From positions 62,001 to 126,000 of the forward strand of contig JAJEDJ010000018.1 of the NCBI GenBank assembly GCA_022821545.1: 64,000 nt of DNA, written 5' to 3'. Both the position numbers and the translations under genes were made by a program. Shown one piece after another: positions 45,550 to 54,625 of the stretch (positions are counted from its first letter, which is position 1; each line of letters opens with the position of its first letter). This DNA comes from Caldilineaceae bacterium (GTDB lineage Bacteria; Chloroflexota; Anaerolineae; Caldilineales; Caldilineaceae). The notes under the pieces are model-generated. The model was not told the DNA's origin and searched no databases. It saw only the letters and a list, made by a program, of their open reading frames with translations.

Positions 45550-46308
45550 ATGTACACAACCGATCAATATGAAGGAATGCTTGCTGAAACTGTCGCGGTG
45601 CGCGGGGCAAACGGAGACCGAGTCCTTGCCTACTGTGCCCGCCCACTAGGCGCAGGACCTTTCCCCGGCATGGTACTGATTCACCATATGCCCGGCTGGG
45701 ACGAATGGTACCGCGAGGCAACACGCAAATTCGCCCATCACGGCTACGTCGCCATATCGCCAAATCTGTATGAACGGCACGGGCACGGCACGCCTGAAGA
45801 CGTAGCGGCGGCCGTGCGCGCAGATGGCGGCGTTCCCGACGCCCAAGCCGTCGCAGACCTGGAAGCGGCCATGCGCTATCTGCGCGCCTTACCTTACGTG
45901 AACGGAAAGATCGGCGTATTCGGCACCTGTTCGGGGGGAAGGCAGGCAGTGCTGGTTGCGAGCCGCACGGCGGGCTTCGATGCGGTCGTTGATTGCTGGG
46001 GCGGCGGGGTCGTTATGCCTGCAGACCAGCTCACCCCCCAGAGGCCGGTTGCGCCCATTGACTACACGGCCAACCTGGAGTGCCCTGTCCTGGGTCTCTT
46101 TGGCGCCGAAGATCACAGCCCAACAACGGAGGAGGTGGCGCTCCACGAAGAAGCGCTCAAGAAACACGGTAAAGAGTACGAATTCCACATGTATGAGGGC
46201 GCCGGCCACGGCTTTTTCTACTACCACCGGCCCAACTACCGGCAGGCGCAGGCTGTTGACGGCTGGCAAAAGATCTGGTCGTTCCTCGGCAGGAACCTGG
46301 CTTCATGA
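45550..46308 (+). CDS. Dienelactone hydrolase family protein
   Basis: The 252-residue alpha/beta hydrolase has the family nucleophile Cys in GVFGTCSGGRQ, the acid in LFGAEDHSP and the catalytic His in YEGAGHGFFYYHRP. Such enzymes hydrolyse lactones or esters. It is followed after 58 nt by a small DUF6295-like gene on the same strand. Confidence 0.9.
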   Translation: MYTTDQYEGMLAETVAVRGANGDRVLAYCARPLGAGPFPGMVLIHHMPGWDEWYREATRKFAHHGYVAISPNLYERHGHGTPEDVAAAVRADGGVPDAQAVADLEAAMRYLRALPYVNGKIGVFGTCSGGRQAVLVASRTAGFDAVVDCWGGGVVMPADQLTPQRPVAPIDYTANLECPVLGLFGAEDHSPTTEEVALHEEALKKHGKEYEFHMYEGAGHGFFYYHRPNYRQAQAVDGWQKIWSFLGRNLAS

Positions 46309-46366
46309 GCCGCGGACAGGGAGCCGGCAACAGGCCGCAGCAGGTCACTCAAAGGAGGCCGATGTA

Positions 46367-46630
46367 ATGTGTACGATGATAGTTCAGAAAGTCGATCTCG
46401 AAGGGTTTGGCAAAGGCGCCGGCGGGTGGTTTGACATGAACCAGGCGAACGTTAGCTGGGATCACCCCTTCCACGCACCTGAGGAACACGCGCTCAACAT
46501 CGACTTCGTCAACGAAGCGTACGGGCCGGGGGCGCGCGTAGCAGTGGAACTGAGCGTCGAGGGCGCCCGTCAACTGGTGGAGACGATTCAATCCGTCCTG
46601 GGGGAAGCTGAGGAAAAAGGGCTGATCTGA
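46367..46630 (+). CDS. Small conserved protein, DUF6295-like
   Basis: The 87-residue protein begins MCTMIVQKVDLEGFGKGAGG and contains WDHPFHAPEEHALNIDFVN. It resembles the DUF6295 group (recalled). AAAGGAGG precedes the ATG at 46367. The short size and neighbour suggest it is cotranscribed with the dienelactone hydrolase gene. The function is unknown. Confidence 0.7.
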   Translation: MCTMIVQKVDLEGFGKGAGGWFDMNQANVSWDHPFHAPEEHALNIDFVNEAYGPGARVAVELSVEGARQLVETIQSVLGEAEEKGLI

Positions 46631-46643
46631 GTTGTGCGGCCGG

Positions 46644-47888
46644 TCAGTCCCGGTAAGGGTCGTACTCGTCTTCGCCGGCCATGGCTACGCCCAAGGGCTT
46701 GAGCGTATGGAGAATCCTAATCGTGTTGCGGTGATGATCCAGTACTGCCGGCAGGCGCTTGTAGGCCTGGGGCGCCTCGTCGGTGCCTGCCCCGCGCAGC
46801 GTGGCTCCCGCACTCCGAACCGAGTCTAACATCTGTTTGCGGGGGATCTGCCCCTCCTTTACTTGCACTTTGCGGCCCTTTTTCCAGCGGAAGCGGCCCG
46901 CAGCTTGTGTGCGAGACATCAGGCGGCCGGCGCCGTGAACGGTCGAGTACAGCGCCATGCGGCTTTCTTCGCTCTCCACGCCCTCCAGAACGACTGAAAT
47001 ATCTCCCATCGATCCGCCAACGAATCCCTTTTGCCCGGGGAAAGCCGGCGTTGCGCCTTTGCGCGTGACCCAGAATGTATCGCCGCCGTGCGTTTCTTGC
47101 CAGGTGAAGTTATGGTGATTATGAATCTCTTCGACGATTTTTGCGCCCAGCAGCCTGGCCACCCGCTTGCAGACCCAGTCTCGTCCCGCATAGGCATAGC
47201 GCCCAGCCAATAGCATACAAGCCAGGTAGTCCTGACCCAGGTTTGAATCGACATTCAGCAGGCTGGGAACGGACTCCAGGGCGCTTCGCCGGCGGCGGGA
47301 GCGTTTGCCTGGAACCGGCGGCGGCTCCTGCCTGGCGCCCCGCTCACGGTCGGCCGCCTTCATGAAGTGCGTGGCGAGCCGGTGCCCCAACCCCCTTGAC
47401 CCAAAGTGGACCCCGACCCAGATACGACCCTTTTCGTCCTCGAAAATATCGACGTAGTGATTGCCGCTGCCGACCGTCCCAAGCTGCTCGGCCGCCAGCT
47501 TTTTCAGGTTGTAGACAACAGGCAGGTCCCAAGCCGGATCGTCGTCGAAGAGCTGATGATCGACTCTCTCCTTGTTCTTGCGCCCGATGCCGAAAGAGAT
47601 CGTTCTCCAGACGTCATCCATAATCGCATGAATGTTTGCCCTTACCTCTCCAGCAGGGATATCCAGACGGACGGCCTTGTTGCCGCAGGCGATGTCGTAA
47701 CCGACCCCCGCCGGATTGAGCTTGTCCCTGTAAGCGACAACTCCCCCAATGGGAACGGAATAGCCCAGGTGATGGTCTGCCATCAGCGCAACTGCGTCGG
47801 CTTCGCCGGCGCAATTGAGTATCTGAGCGACAGCATTGTCCAGCGGATCGCCCCAAACGGGCACACCGGAGATCATTTCTACCGTCAT
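46644..47888 (-). CDS. rtcB: RtcB-family RNA ligase
   Basis: The 414-residue protein matches RtcB, the GTP-dependent ligase joining 2',3'-cyclic phosphate and 5'-OH RNA ends. Visible motifs are ADHHLGYSVPIGGVVAY, GVGYDIACGNKAVR with the metal Cys, GSGNHYVDIFED, HHNFTWQETH and TVHGAGRLMSR with the His thought to be guanylylated. It likely acts in RNA repair. The gene converges with the small DUF6295 gene, with 13 nt between the stops. Confidence 0.9.
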   Translation of the reverse strand: MTVEMISGVPVWGDPLDNAVAQILNCAGEADAVALMADHHLGYSVPIGGVVAYRDKLNPAGVGYDIACGNKAVRLDIPAGEVRANIHAIMDDVWRTISFGIGRKNKERVDHQLFDDDPAWDLPVVYNLKKLAAEQLGTVGSGNHYVDIFEDEKGRIWVGVHFGSRGLGHRLATHFMKAADRERGARQEPPPVPGKRSRRRRSALESVPSLLNVDSNLGQDYLACMLLAGRYAYAGRDWVCKRVARLLGAKIVEEIHNHHNFTWQETHGGDTFWVTRKGATPAFPGQKGFVGGSMGDISVVLEGVESEESRMALYSTVHGAGRLMSRTQAAGRFRWKKGRKVQVKEGQIPRKQMLDSVRSAGATLRGAGTDEAPQAYKRLPAVLDHHRNTIRILHTLKPLGVAMAGEDEYDPYRD

Positions 47889-47958
47889 GCGTACACCAGA
47901 GACTGGGACATGGGCCGTGCGCTTCCGTCACGTAATGGATGCGGCGACAGGGTCTCCG

Positions 47959-49062
47959 CTAGTTGGGCCTGACTCCCGGATACACGCCCTCCGGCAGGGG
48001 ATGGGGTCGTTCGCAGCGAGTCGACAGCTCTACATGGCGGCCTGTCTCGGAGGCGACGTGAATGGACTCCATTATCTCAAGAACATGCAGCGCCACCTCG
48101 CCGCTGGCGCGGTGCCGCTCGTCTTCAACAGCGCTGACCGCCATATCCGCGGTACCGATTCCCCGGCTGTTGCCGGCATGGCCGAATCGCAGCGGCAACT
48201 CCTGCCACGAGTCGTCGGCGTGCGTTCGAACCTGCAGCGGCCCACCGAAGGTGTTCGGATCGGGCAGATTGAGTGTGCCAGTCTCGCCATACAGTTCAAT
48301 GCGAGGAAGCCCGGATGCCTGCGTATCAAATGTCGTGATTATGGTCCCAATGGCGCCGCACTCAAAGTCAAGAAGGCCGGCAACGAAGGTAGGAACCTCG
48401 ACCTCTATGATTTCGCCCCTGTGGGGCTCGCTGTGGATCATCCGTTCCGACCATGTAGCCCGCGCCGACCCTGTCACGCGCTTCACCGGCCCTAGAAGAT
48501 GAACCAGCGCCGTCAAATAATAGACACCCATGTCCAGCATCGGCCCGCCGCCGGGCTTGTAGTAGAAGGCCGGATTCGCGTGCCAATACTCGTGACCCCG
48601 GCTCATCATGAAGGCGGTGGCCGCCACCGGCGCGCCAACTAAGCCTTCATCGAGGTAGAGACGGGCCGACTGATGGCCGGCGCCGAGAAAGGTGTCGGGC
48701 GCGCAACCGATGCGAAGATTCTTCTCCCTGGCAAGCGCCATCAACTCTTTTCCTTCGGCGAAAGTCGCGGCCAGCGGCTTCTCGCTGTAGATTGCCTTTC
48801 CCGCTTGCAACGCGGCCTTGGCGACGGCGTAGTGGGCCGGAGGAGGCGTAAGATTGAGAACCATGTCGATGTCCGGCGCGACAAAGAGTTCTGCCGGCGA
48901 CAGGGCTTGAAGTCCATACTTCTCGGCCCGGCTCTTCGCCGCGGCAGGAAACAGGTCTGCGCAGGCCTTAATGTCGAACTCCGGCAGTTCCCGACTGACT
49001 TCGATATATCTGGCGCTGATGATTCCGCAACCGACGAGACCGACGCGCGCGGGCAATTTCAT
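47959..49062 (-). CDS. Gfo/Idh/MocA-family oxidoreductase
   Basis: The 367-residue NAD(P)-dependent dehydrogenase has an N-terminal Rossmann motif (VGLVGCGIISARYIEV), the family YSEKPLAA motif and a C-terminal alpha/beta domain (YYKPGGGPMLDMGVYYLTAL). It should oxidise a sugar or inositol derivative. It follows the ThuA gene by 57 nt, which is a common pairing. The specific substrate is unknown. Confidence 0.9.
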   Translation of the reverse strand: MKLPARVGLVGCGIISARYIEVSRELPEFDIKACADLFPAAAKSRAEKYGLQALSPAELFVAPDIDMVLNLTPPPAHYAVAKAALQAGKAIYSEKPLAATFAEGKELMALAREKNLRIGCAPDTFLGAGHQSARLYLDEGLVGAPVAATAFMMSRGHEYWHANPAFYYKPGGGPMLDMGVYYLTALVHLLGPVKRVTGSARATWSERMIHSEPHRGEIIEVEVPTFVAGLLDFECGAIGTIITTFDTQASGLPRIELYGETGTLNLPDPNTFGGPLQVRTHADDSWQELPLRFGHAGNSRGIGTADMAVSAVEDERHRASGEVALHVLEIMESIHVASETGRHVELSTRCERPHPLPEGVYPGVRPN

Positions 49063-49119
49063 CGTAGATTCCCTTCAGACTTGGAGGCATTCAGCGGCGG
49101 GCGATCTTTTCGATAATCC

Positions 49120-49770
49120 TCAGTCTCTCGCCGCCCAGACAATTCCCCTGCGCACGATTTCTCTGGCCTCCGGCACATTGAAATCAGTGGCTACGTGCCC
49201 TAATGAGCAGTAAAAGATCTTCCCCTGACCCCAGCGGCGCTTCCACACGACCGGCATGACGGTCCCCTCGATCCAGGGCGCGTATTCCCCGGAAAACGTT
49301 GTCGTTGCAAGCACCTCGTTGCTGGGGTCGACGTGCAACAGGTACTGCTCGCTGTGCATCGCGAAGTCGTTCAGACCTGAAGTAATGGGATCTCCGCGAT
49401 CGACGATGTTGACGGTATAGTCGATGATATTCCCCGGGTGGGCTACCCACTGTCCGCCGACCATGAACTGATACTCGGTGTTCTGGCGAAAAGCGTCCGC
49501 CATTCCTCCATGCCAGCCGGCAAAGCCTGTCCCGCCGGCGATCGTGTCCAGCAGGCCTTTCTCCTGCTCTTTGGTAATGGAACTCATCGTATATACCTGC
49601 GTGATGACATCGTAGGCGGCCATGCGCTTCGCGTCCGTGTAAATGTCGAGGGAGGTCTCGACGTCCACGTCGAAGCCGGCCTCCTTGATCAACGGCGCGA
49701 ATATCTCCACGCACTGCTTCGGTTCGTGACCTTCCCAGCCACCCCACACCATTAACGATCTCTTCGCCAT
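49120..49770 (-). CDS. ThuA-domain protein (trehalose utilisation-like)
   Basis: The 216-residue protein has the ThuA fold, related to class I glutamine amidotransferases: [17 protein letters not shown] at the start, [17 protein letters not shown] in place of the nucleophile elbow, and [15 protein letters not shown] near the end. ATG 49770 fits the conserved start better than the upstream in-frame ATG at 49854. It is cotranscribed with the Gfo/Idh gene and probably acts in the same sugar pathway. Confidence 0.85.
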   Translation of the reverse strand: MAKRSLMVWGGWEGHEPKQCVEIFAPLIKEAGFDVDVETSLDIYTDAKRMAAYDVITQVYTMSSITKEQEKGLLDTIAGGTGFAGWHGGMADAFRQNTEYQFMVGGQWVAHPGNIIDYTVNIVDRGDPITSGLNDFAMHSEQYLLHVDPSNEVLATTTFSGEYAPWIEGTVMPVVWKRRWGQGKIFYCSLGHVATDFNVPEAREIVRRGIVWAARD

Positions 49771-50118
49771 CGGATTGTTACTCCTTGTTGCTGAACCTGG
49801 TCGCGAATTCAGGTTGCCGGACAGCGCTTCTTCACCGGCATGCATTCTCGTCATGTTGGCGTTCAGATGAACCGGCTAACCGCTGCGGTCACCCTTTCGA
49901 CGCGGTGAATGCCGTGACGGCAAGTATAGCACCCGTACAGAGAAGCTACAATGAAAAGGCCCGACAGAAGTGACGGATCGCCTCCATAAGGGATGGGTCA
50001 TAGGGGGCATGCAGGCGTAGCGGTTCGCACATATCGGTTCAATTGCAGTTTGGGAGTGGTTGCCGGCCGGCTTTATGAACCTGCGTCAAAGACGCAACCG
50101 GCCAGCTCCGGGGAAGGA
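49771..50118. other. Intergenic region with promoter for the ThuA operon
   Basis: No gene is supported in this 348-nt stretch. It holds the promoter at 49923-49951 for the ThuA-Gfo/Idh pair. The end of the P450 gene lies on its right side. Confidence 0.5.
49923..49951 (-). promoter_or_regulatory. Promoter of the ThuA-Gfo/Idh operon
   Basis: On the minus strand TTGTAG (49946-49951), a 17-nt spacer and TATACT (49923-49928) form a promoter. TGC before TATACT makes an extended -10. Transcription would start near 49916, about 146 nt before the ATG at 49770. Confidence 0.6.
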
Positions 50119-51504
50119 TCAGCGAAGCTCGAACCGCAACGGCATACCGCCTTTGGGATGCAGCGTGATCTGCGGGTCCACCTGAGCGACATAGCCGTCA
50201 GGAATGCGAAGACGGAAGCGTTGGGCAATCGCCGCGGCTACCAAGACGCTTTCCGTAAGCGCGAAGCCCTCGCCGATACACTGTCGCGGCCCGGCGCCAA
50301 AGGGAATGTAGGCGAAACGGTGTCGATCGGACCTGTTTGCCGGACTGAACCTCTGCGGATCGAACTCCAGCGGCCTGCTCCATAGTTCCGGCGACCTGTG
50401 AGTGATAAAGGGGCAGAGGGTGATGATCGCGTTCCCAGGAGTGGAGAAGCCTCCGATGACGTCGGCTTCGTTCCCCCATCGCGACAGGGCATAGGCAGGC
50501 GGATACAGCCGCATTGTTTCATCGAGCACTTGACGCAAATAGACCAGTTTGGGAATGTCCTCAAAGGTCGGCATCCGGCCGTTCAATGTCCGGTCCACTT
50601 CTTCCTGAACCTGCGCCTCAATCTCAGGGTATCTTCCCAGGCAATAGAAGAACCAGGTGAGAGCGAGGGTTGTGGTCTCGTGTCCGGCGATGAGCAACGT
50701 GGTGACTTCGTCGCGCAACTGCTTGACGTCCATGCCCTCGCCCGTCTCCTCATCGCGCGCCGACAACAGCATTCCCATGAGATCGTTTCCCGGGGCTCCG
50801 GATTTCCGCCTCCGGTCTATCATGGAGTAGATCAGTCGATCGAGTCCGCCTATGTCTCGTGTAACACGGCGAGTACTGGGCCAGAAAGGCACTCTCATCG
50901 TATACAGTGACAAGGGCGAGACGACCATTTTGACAAAGAGCTCATTCAGCCTGCCGAAGGCGTCCCCCATTTCGCGGGCCTCGCCGGTAAGGTCGACACT
51001 GAACAGCGCTCTGCCCGCGATTTCCAAGGTCATTTCCATCATTTCGCGGTGAAAGGCGACCACCTCGCCGGCGCGAGCAGCCCGCTCCCACCGGGAAAAT
51101 CGTCTCTCCGCGGCCGCCGTCATGATCCGACCCATTTCCTGAATCTGCCCACGGTGGAAGGCAGGCTGGGCCAGCCGCCGCTGTCGCAGCCACGAATCAC
51201 CGTCATTGCTGAGAAGGCCCTTCCCGATCAGTGGATACAGAAGGCGAAAGGTGGGGCCGGGCAGCTTGGTGAAATTCTTGTAGTTGTCTTGCAGAATATA
51301 TTGGTAGTGGTCGGGGTGTACGAAGAGGTAGCCCCACATGCGGGCGAAGAAGCGGTACTTGGCTGCGGGACCTGCTTCGTCTACGAACTCCTGCATACAG
51401 CGAAGCGGATTCCGCCGGAGACGGCTTGCGGTACCGAAGAATCGATTGGCTCTTGGAGAGGGTGGACCCGGTCGCCGCTTCATTGAGACGACTGCGCTGA
51501 CCAT
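50119..51504 (-). CDS. Cytochrome P450
   Basis: The 461-residue monooxygenase has all key motifs: the oxygen-binding I-helix AGHETTT, ExxR in DETMRLYP, and the heme loop FGAGPRQCIGEGF with the Cys ligand at residue 409. The sequence looks like the CYP4/CYP110-type bacterial clade often acting on fatty acids or terpenoids. Substrate and redox partner are not evident. TTAAGGAGCG lies 9 nt before the ATG. It sits directly downstream of a short-ORF leader unit, which may control or partner it. Confidence 0.9.
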   Translation of the reverse strand: MVSAVVSMKRRPGPPSPRANRFFGTASRLRRNPLRCMQEFVDEAGPAAKYRFFARMWGYLFVHPDHYQYILQDNYKNFTKLPGPTFRLLYPLIGKGLLSNDGDSWLRQRRLAQPAFHRGQIQEMGRIMTAAAERRFSRWERAARAGEVVAFHREMMEMTLEIAGRALFSVDLTGEAREMGDAFGRLNELFVKMVVSPLSLYTMRVPFWPSTRRVTRDIGGLDRLIYSMIDRRRKSGAPGNDLMGMLLSARDEETGEGMDVKQLRDEVTTLLIAGHETTTLALTWFFYCLGRYPEIEAQVQEEVDRTLNGRMPTFEDIPKLVYLRQVLDETMRLYPPAYALSRWGNEADVIGGFSTPGNAIITLCPFITHRSPELWSRPLEFDPQRFSPANRSDRHRFAYIPFGAGPRQCIGEGFALTESVLVAAAIAQRFRLRIPDGYVAQVDPQITLHPKGGMPLRFELR

Positions 51505-51544
51505 TAGATTCGCTCCTTAACAAAGGATTCAAAAGGCTTCAAAG

Positions 51545-51575
51545 TACAAGGCCCCGTCATGGACGGGGCCTTGTA
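51545..51575 (-). terminator. Terminator-like hairpin between the 19-codon ORF and the P450 gene
   Basis: Two 14-nt arms (51545-51558 and 51562-51575) pair perfectly around a 3-nt loop, one of the strongest hairpins in the window. On the minus strand it is followed by CTTTGAAGCCTTTT, a moderate U-rich tail. It lies after the stop of the short ORF and 40 nt before the P450 start, so it may terminate or attenuate transcription into the P450 gene. Confidence 0.7.
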
Positions 51576-51597
51576 TCGTCTGGCCCGATAGCACTAT

Positions 51598-51657
51598 CTA
51601 GAGAGCAATCTCCAGAGGTGATGCTACCGGACCAGTACTGCTACTACAGCTATCCAT
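51598..51657 (-). CDS. 19-residue peptide ORF with perfect Shine-Dalgarno sequence
   Basis: The ORF encodes MDSCSSSTGPVASPLEIAL and stops with TAG. AAGGAGGTGAT, an 11-nt full complement to the usual 16S rRNA 3' end, lies 9 nt before the ATG when counted from GGAGG. The Shine-Dalgarno arm 51661-51670 is an exact inverted repeat of 51615-51624 within the ORF, so the ribosome site can be hidden in a 10-bp hairpin. A consensus promoter lies upstream and a terminator hairpin downstream. It could be a regulatory leader peptide, a secreted or modified peptide, or a structured RNA. The short Cys/Ser-rich sequence matches no family I know. Confidence 0.5.
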   Translation of the reverse strand: MDSCSSSTGPVASPLEIAL

Positions 51658-51670
51658 AGGGCATCACCTC
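51615..51670 (-). promoter_or_regulatory. Shine-Dalgarno-sequestering inverted repeat
   Basis: GAGGTGATGC (51615-51624) and GCATCACCTC (51661-51670) are perfect complements separated by 36 nt. On the minus-strand RNA the second arm is the Shine-Dalgarno region of the 19-codon ORF and the first arm lies inside the ORF. A ribosome or ligand would have to open it, giving a simple translational switch. Confidence 0.6.
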
Positions 51671-51692
51671 CTTGTGTTAGAGATACGCCGAT

Positions 51693-51721
51693 AGTATTTC
51701 ACAAATTCTTCAGGTTGTCAA
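51693..51721 (-). promoter_or_regulatory. Consensus promoter of the 19-codon ORF unit
   Basis: On the minus strand TTGACA (51716-51721), a 17-nt spacer and AATACT (51693-51698) are present. The -35 is perfect and the -10 matches 4 of 6. Transcription would start near 51686, about 30 nt before the ATG at 51657. Confidence 0.75.
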
Positions 51722-51781
51722 ACTCAGGAGATTGAAGAAGTGAGGACCGCTTGCCGAAAGAGTGGAAAATGCGCGTTGATT

Positions 51782-51810
51782 TTGGAGGCGTAAACGTCAA
51801 AGCGTATAAT
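51782..51810 (+). promoter_or_regulatory. Promoter of secD
   Basis: TATAAT at 51805-51810 is a perfect -10 box. The -35 candidate TTGGAG (51782-51787) is weak but placed 17 nt upstream. Transcription would start near 51817, about 100 nt before the secD ATG. It is divergent from the promoter of the short-ORF unit. Confidence 0.6.
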
Positions 51811-51917
51811 GAATTGGATTGCGTTCCTGTACCGGCCAGAGATGTTTCATGTTGGATTGGCGCTGGTCGTTCAACAAGGTTACGCAACGCATATCGTGCA
51901 ATTCGTAAAGGCTATTT

Positions 51918-53318
51918 ATGCGCAATCAACTTACCTACGTAGCGCTGATCTTTATCTTGTTCGCGGGCTCCATGTTTGTGGCGCTCCCGATCGACCATCC
52001 CCTCTGGCTGGAAGAAGGGCTGGCGCCGGGCGCTGACACACAGCGCGATATTCGTGAGCTGACGTTGGGGCTGGACCTGAAGGGGGGGACCCAAGTCTTG
52101 CTGGAGGCAGAGATCAGCGAGGACCAGCCCCTGCCTGAAGACGCCCTCAATTCGGCCAAGATTATCGTTGAGCAGAGGGTAAACGGACTGGGGCTGGCAG
52201 AGCCTACAGTCCAGTTGCAGGGTGAGACCCGCATGATCGTCGAACTGCCAGGTGTCAAGAATCCAGACCAGGCCATCGAGACGATACGTTCCACCGGTCA
52301 GCTGGAGTTTGTGGATCTTGGAGGGAGTCCGGTCCGACCCGATGACTTCATCAATACGACCAACCGGCCCAACGCGGTCACGGCACTGCAGGAGGCCATC
52401 GGCGCCGGAGAAGCCGCGCCGCAGTCGATTCCGTTCCCGGAAGCCGTATTTGAGACGATCATGACCGGCGACATATTGCAGGCGGTCGTCGCCACACAGG
52501 ACGAGTTTTCGTTCTGGCAGATCCAGTTCGATCTGAAGAGCGAGAGCAGCGGAGATTTCTTCACGTATACGCGCGACAATATAGGCGAGGTCCTGGCGAT
52601 AGTTCTGGACGGGCGCGTACTGTCGACACCGGTTATCAATGCGGCAATTAACGACAACGGCGTCATCACAGGAGACTTTTCCCAGGACGAAGCTGAAAGC
52701 CTGGCGATTCAGATGCGCTACGGCGCCCTGCCGATACCGCTTGAAGTCGTAGACGTCCGCACAATTGGCGCCAGCCTCGGCCAGGACTCGATCGATCGCA
52801 GCTTACAGGCCGGGATCGTCGGCGGCGTCCTGGTGCTGCTGTTCATGGTCCTTCTCTACCGACTGCCCGGGTTTCTCGCCACAGTGGCACTGGCGATCTA
52901 CGTTACTTTGAATTTAGCCATGTACAAGCTACTGCCGGTGACGCTCACGCTGCCGGGCATAGCAGGCTTCATCCTCTCCATCGGCATGGCTGTTGACGCC
53001 AATATCCTGATCTTTGAACGCATGAAAGAGGAACTTCGCAGCGGACGGTCACTGCGACTGGCAGTCGAGACCGGCTTCAGCCGGGCCTGGCCGGCGATCC
53101 GTGACGGAAACCTTTCGACGCTGATTTCATGCGCAGTACTCTACTGGTTTGGCAACAATTTTGGCGCCAGTGTAGTAAAGGGTTTCGCAATCACGCTCTC
53201 GGTCGGCGTGCTGCTGTCAATGTTCACCGCCGTATTCGTCACACGCACATTTATGCGAAGTTTTCTCTCTGGCCAGGGAGAAAAGCTCCATAGCAGCCGC
53301 GGGCTGCTGGGTTACTAG
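51918..53318 (+). CDS. secD: Protein translocase subunit SecD
   Basis: The 466-residue membrane protein has an N-terminal helix, the conserved [14 protein letters not shown], a large periplasmic P1 region (residues about 60-280) and a C-terminal five-helix RND-type domain with [17 protein letters not shown]. With SecF it uses the proton motive force to help complete Sec-dependent secretion. It is separated from secF by 138 nt. Confidence 0.95.
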   Translation: MRNQLTYVALIFILFAGSMFVALPIDHPLWLEEGLAPGADTQRDIRELTLGLDLKGGTQVLLEAEISEDQPLPEDALNSAKIIVEQRVNGLGLAEPTVQLQGETRMIVELPGVKNPDQAIETIRSTGQLEFVDLGGSPVRPDDFINTTNRPNAVTALQEAIGAGEAAPQSIPFPEAVFETIMTGDILQAVVATQDEFSFWQIQFDLKSESSGDFFTYTRDNIGEVLAIVLDGRVLSTPVINAAINDNGVITGDFSQDEAESLAIQMRYGALPIPLEVVDVRTIGASLGQDSIDRSLQAGIVGGVLVLLFMVLLYRLPGFLATVALAIYVTLNLAMYKLLPVTLTLPGIAGFILSIGMAVDANILIFERMKEELRSGRSLRLAVETGFSRAWPAIRDGNLSTLISCAVLYWFGNNFGASVVKGFAITLSVGVLLSMFTAVFVTRTFMRSFLSGQGEKLHSSRGLLGY

Positions 53319-53456
53319 CGCCGGTTACGCCGGCCCTGGCGTATCTTTCCCGATGCGGGCCTTTGGGCAGACAGAGCAGGCAAACTGGAAACGCCCAAAG
53401 GGGCGGCCGCATCCTCCGATAGTGGGACAACTGCTGGCAAAACGAAAGAGCATCCT

Positions 53457-54404
53457 ATGTATCGCTTGGTTGAACGTCGAAAACTCTGGTTTCTGATTTC
53501 GTTGCTTGGAATCCTGCCGGGCATCCTCTTCATTGTTTGGAACCTCTCCACATCCGGCACACTCCTGCCTCTAAGTATCGATTACACAGGCGGTACGCAG
53601 TGGGAGATGCGATTCGCCGAGCCGGTCGCACCGACCGAACTGGGCAGCGTCTTCGTCGAAGCCGGATTCACCGACACAAAGGCATTTCACGTCGACGACG
53701 ACCGTACGGTTCAGGTCAAGTTCAAGAATATCGACCTGGCCCAGAAAGAGGTGATCGAGCAAGCGATTGTCGAACGATTCGGTGAATTCGACGAGCGGCT
53801 CTACCGCAGCATTGGACCTGCCATCGGCGCGGAGGTGAGCCAGGCGGCCCTACTGGCGGTAATTGCCGCTTCGATCCTGATTCTGGCCTACATTGCGCTT
53901 GCCTTCCGGGAGATATCACACCCGTTCCGATTCGGGGTCGCGGCCATCGCGGCACTTGTGCATGATGTCCTGATCACAGTTTCCTTCCTTTCCATCATGA
54001 ATCTGATCCTGGGCTGGGAGCTGGACGCCCTTTTCCTGACCGCCACGTTGACCGTCATCGGCTTCAGCGTCAACGATACCATCGTCATTTTCGATAGAAT
54101 TCGGGAAAACCTTCGCCGGCACCGTGGAGAGACGCTGTCGATGGTTGCGAACCGCAGCATCATCGAGACGGCGCAGCGTTCGATCGCGACTCAAGTAACT
54201 GCGCTCCTCGTGCTTGCGGCGATCCTGATCTTTGGCGGGAGCACATTGCGCATCTTCATGGCGACATTGATTGTCGGCCTCGTATCCGGTACTTACAGCT
54301 CCATCTTTACCGCCACCCCGCTCGTCGTTGCATGGGAGGAAGGCTCTCTTCTGCCCAGAGCAAGCAAGTCGGTCAGGGCGAGAGAACAGACCGCGGCCGC
54401 CTGA
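53457..54404 (+). CDS. secF: Protein translocase subunit SecF
   Basis: The 315-residue membrane protein has the SecF start ([22 protein letters not shown]) and the conserved [20 protein letters not shown] in its membrane domain. It partners SecD. The ATG at 53457 is preceded by AAAGAG. No terminator is seen after it. Confidence 0.94.
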   Translation: MYRLVERRKLWFLISLLGILPGILFIVWNLSTSGTLLPLSIDYTGGTQWEMRFAEPVAPTELGSVFVEAGFTDTKAFHVDDDRTVQVKFKNIDLAQKEVIEQAIVERFGEFDERLYRSIGPAIGAEVSQAALLAVIAASILILAYIALAFREISHPFRFGVAAIAALVHDVLITVSFLSIMNLILGWELDALFLTATLTVIGFSVNDTIVIFDRIRENLRRHRGETLSMVANRSIIETAQRSIATQVTALLVLAAILIFGGSTLRIFMATLIVGLVSGTYSSIFTATPLVVAWEEGSLLPRASKSVRAREQTAAA

Positions 54405-54625
54405 CATAGAAGCAGTTCCGTTTCCGTGTTGCAACCTGTCTCGGCCAGGGCCGCCAGTCCCAAAGATTCATTTACGGATAGCTGCCCGCTCTTGCCGCAA
54501 CTCTCGACCCGGTTGCCTTAGCGTTCCCCCGGAACCGGATCCCAAGAGGTTCTGCCGCCAGGTTGTTTCAGGCCGGCGCCGAAGAACGCCCACAGACCAC
54601 CGACTGAATCCAGGCTGCGCTGCGA

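Noticed and set aside
51598..51657. Interpretation of the 19-codon ORF as a known P450-modified peptide precursor
   Set aside because: Known P450 crosslinked peptides use Tyr, Trp or His, all absent here, and there is no leader/core layout. It is kept as an open finding without that label.
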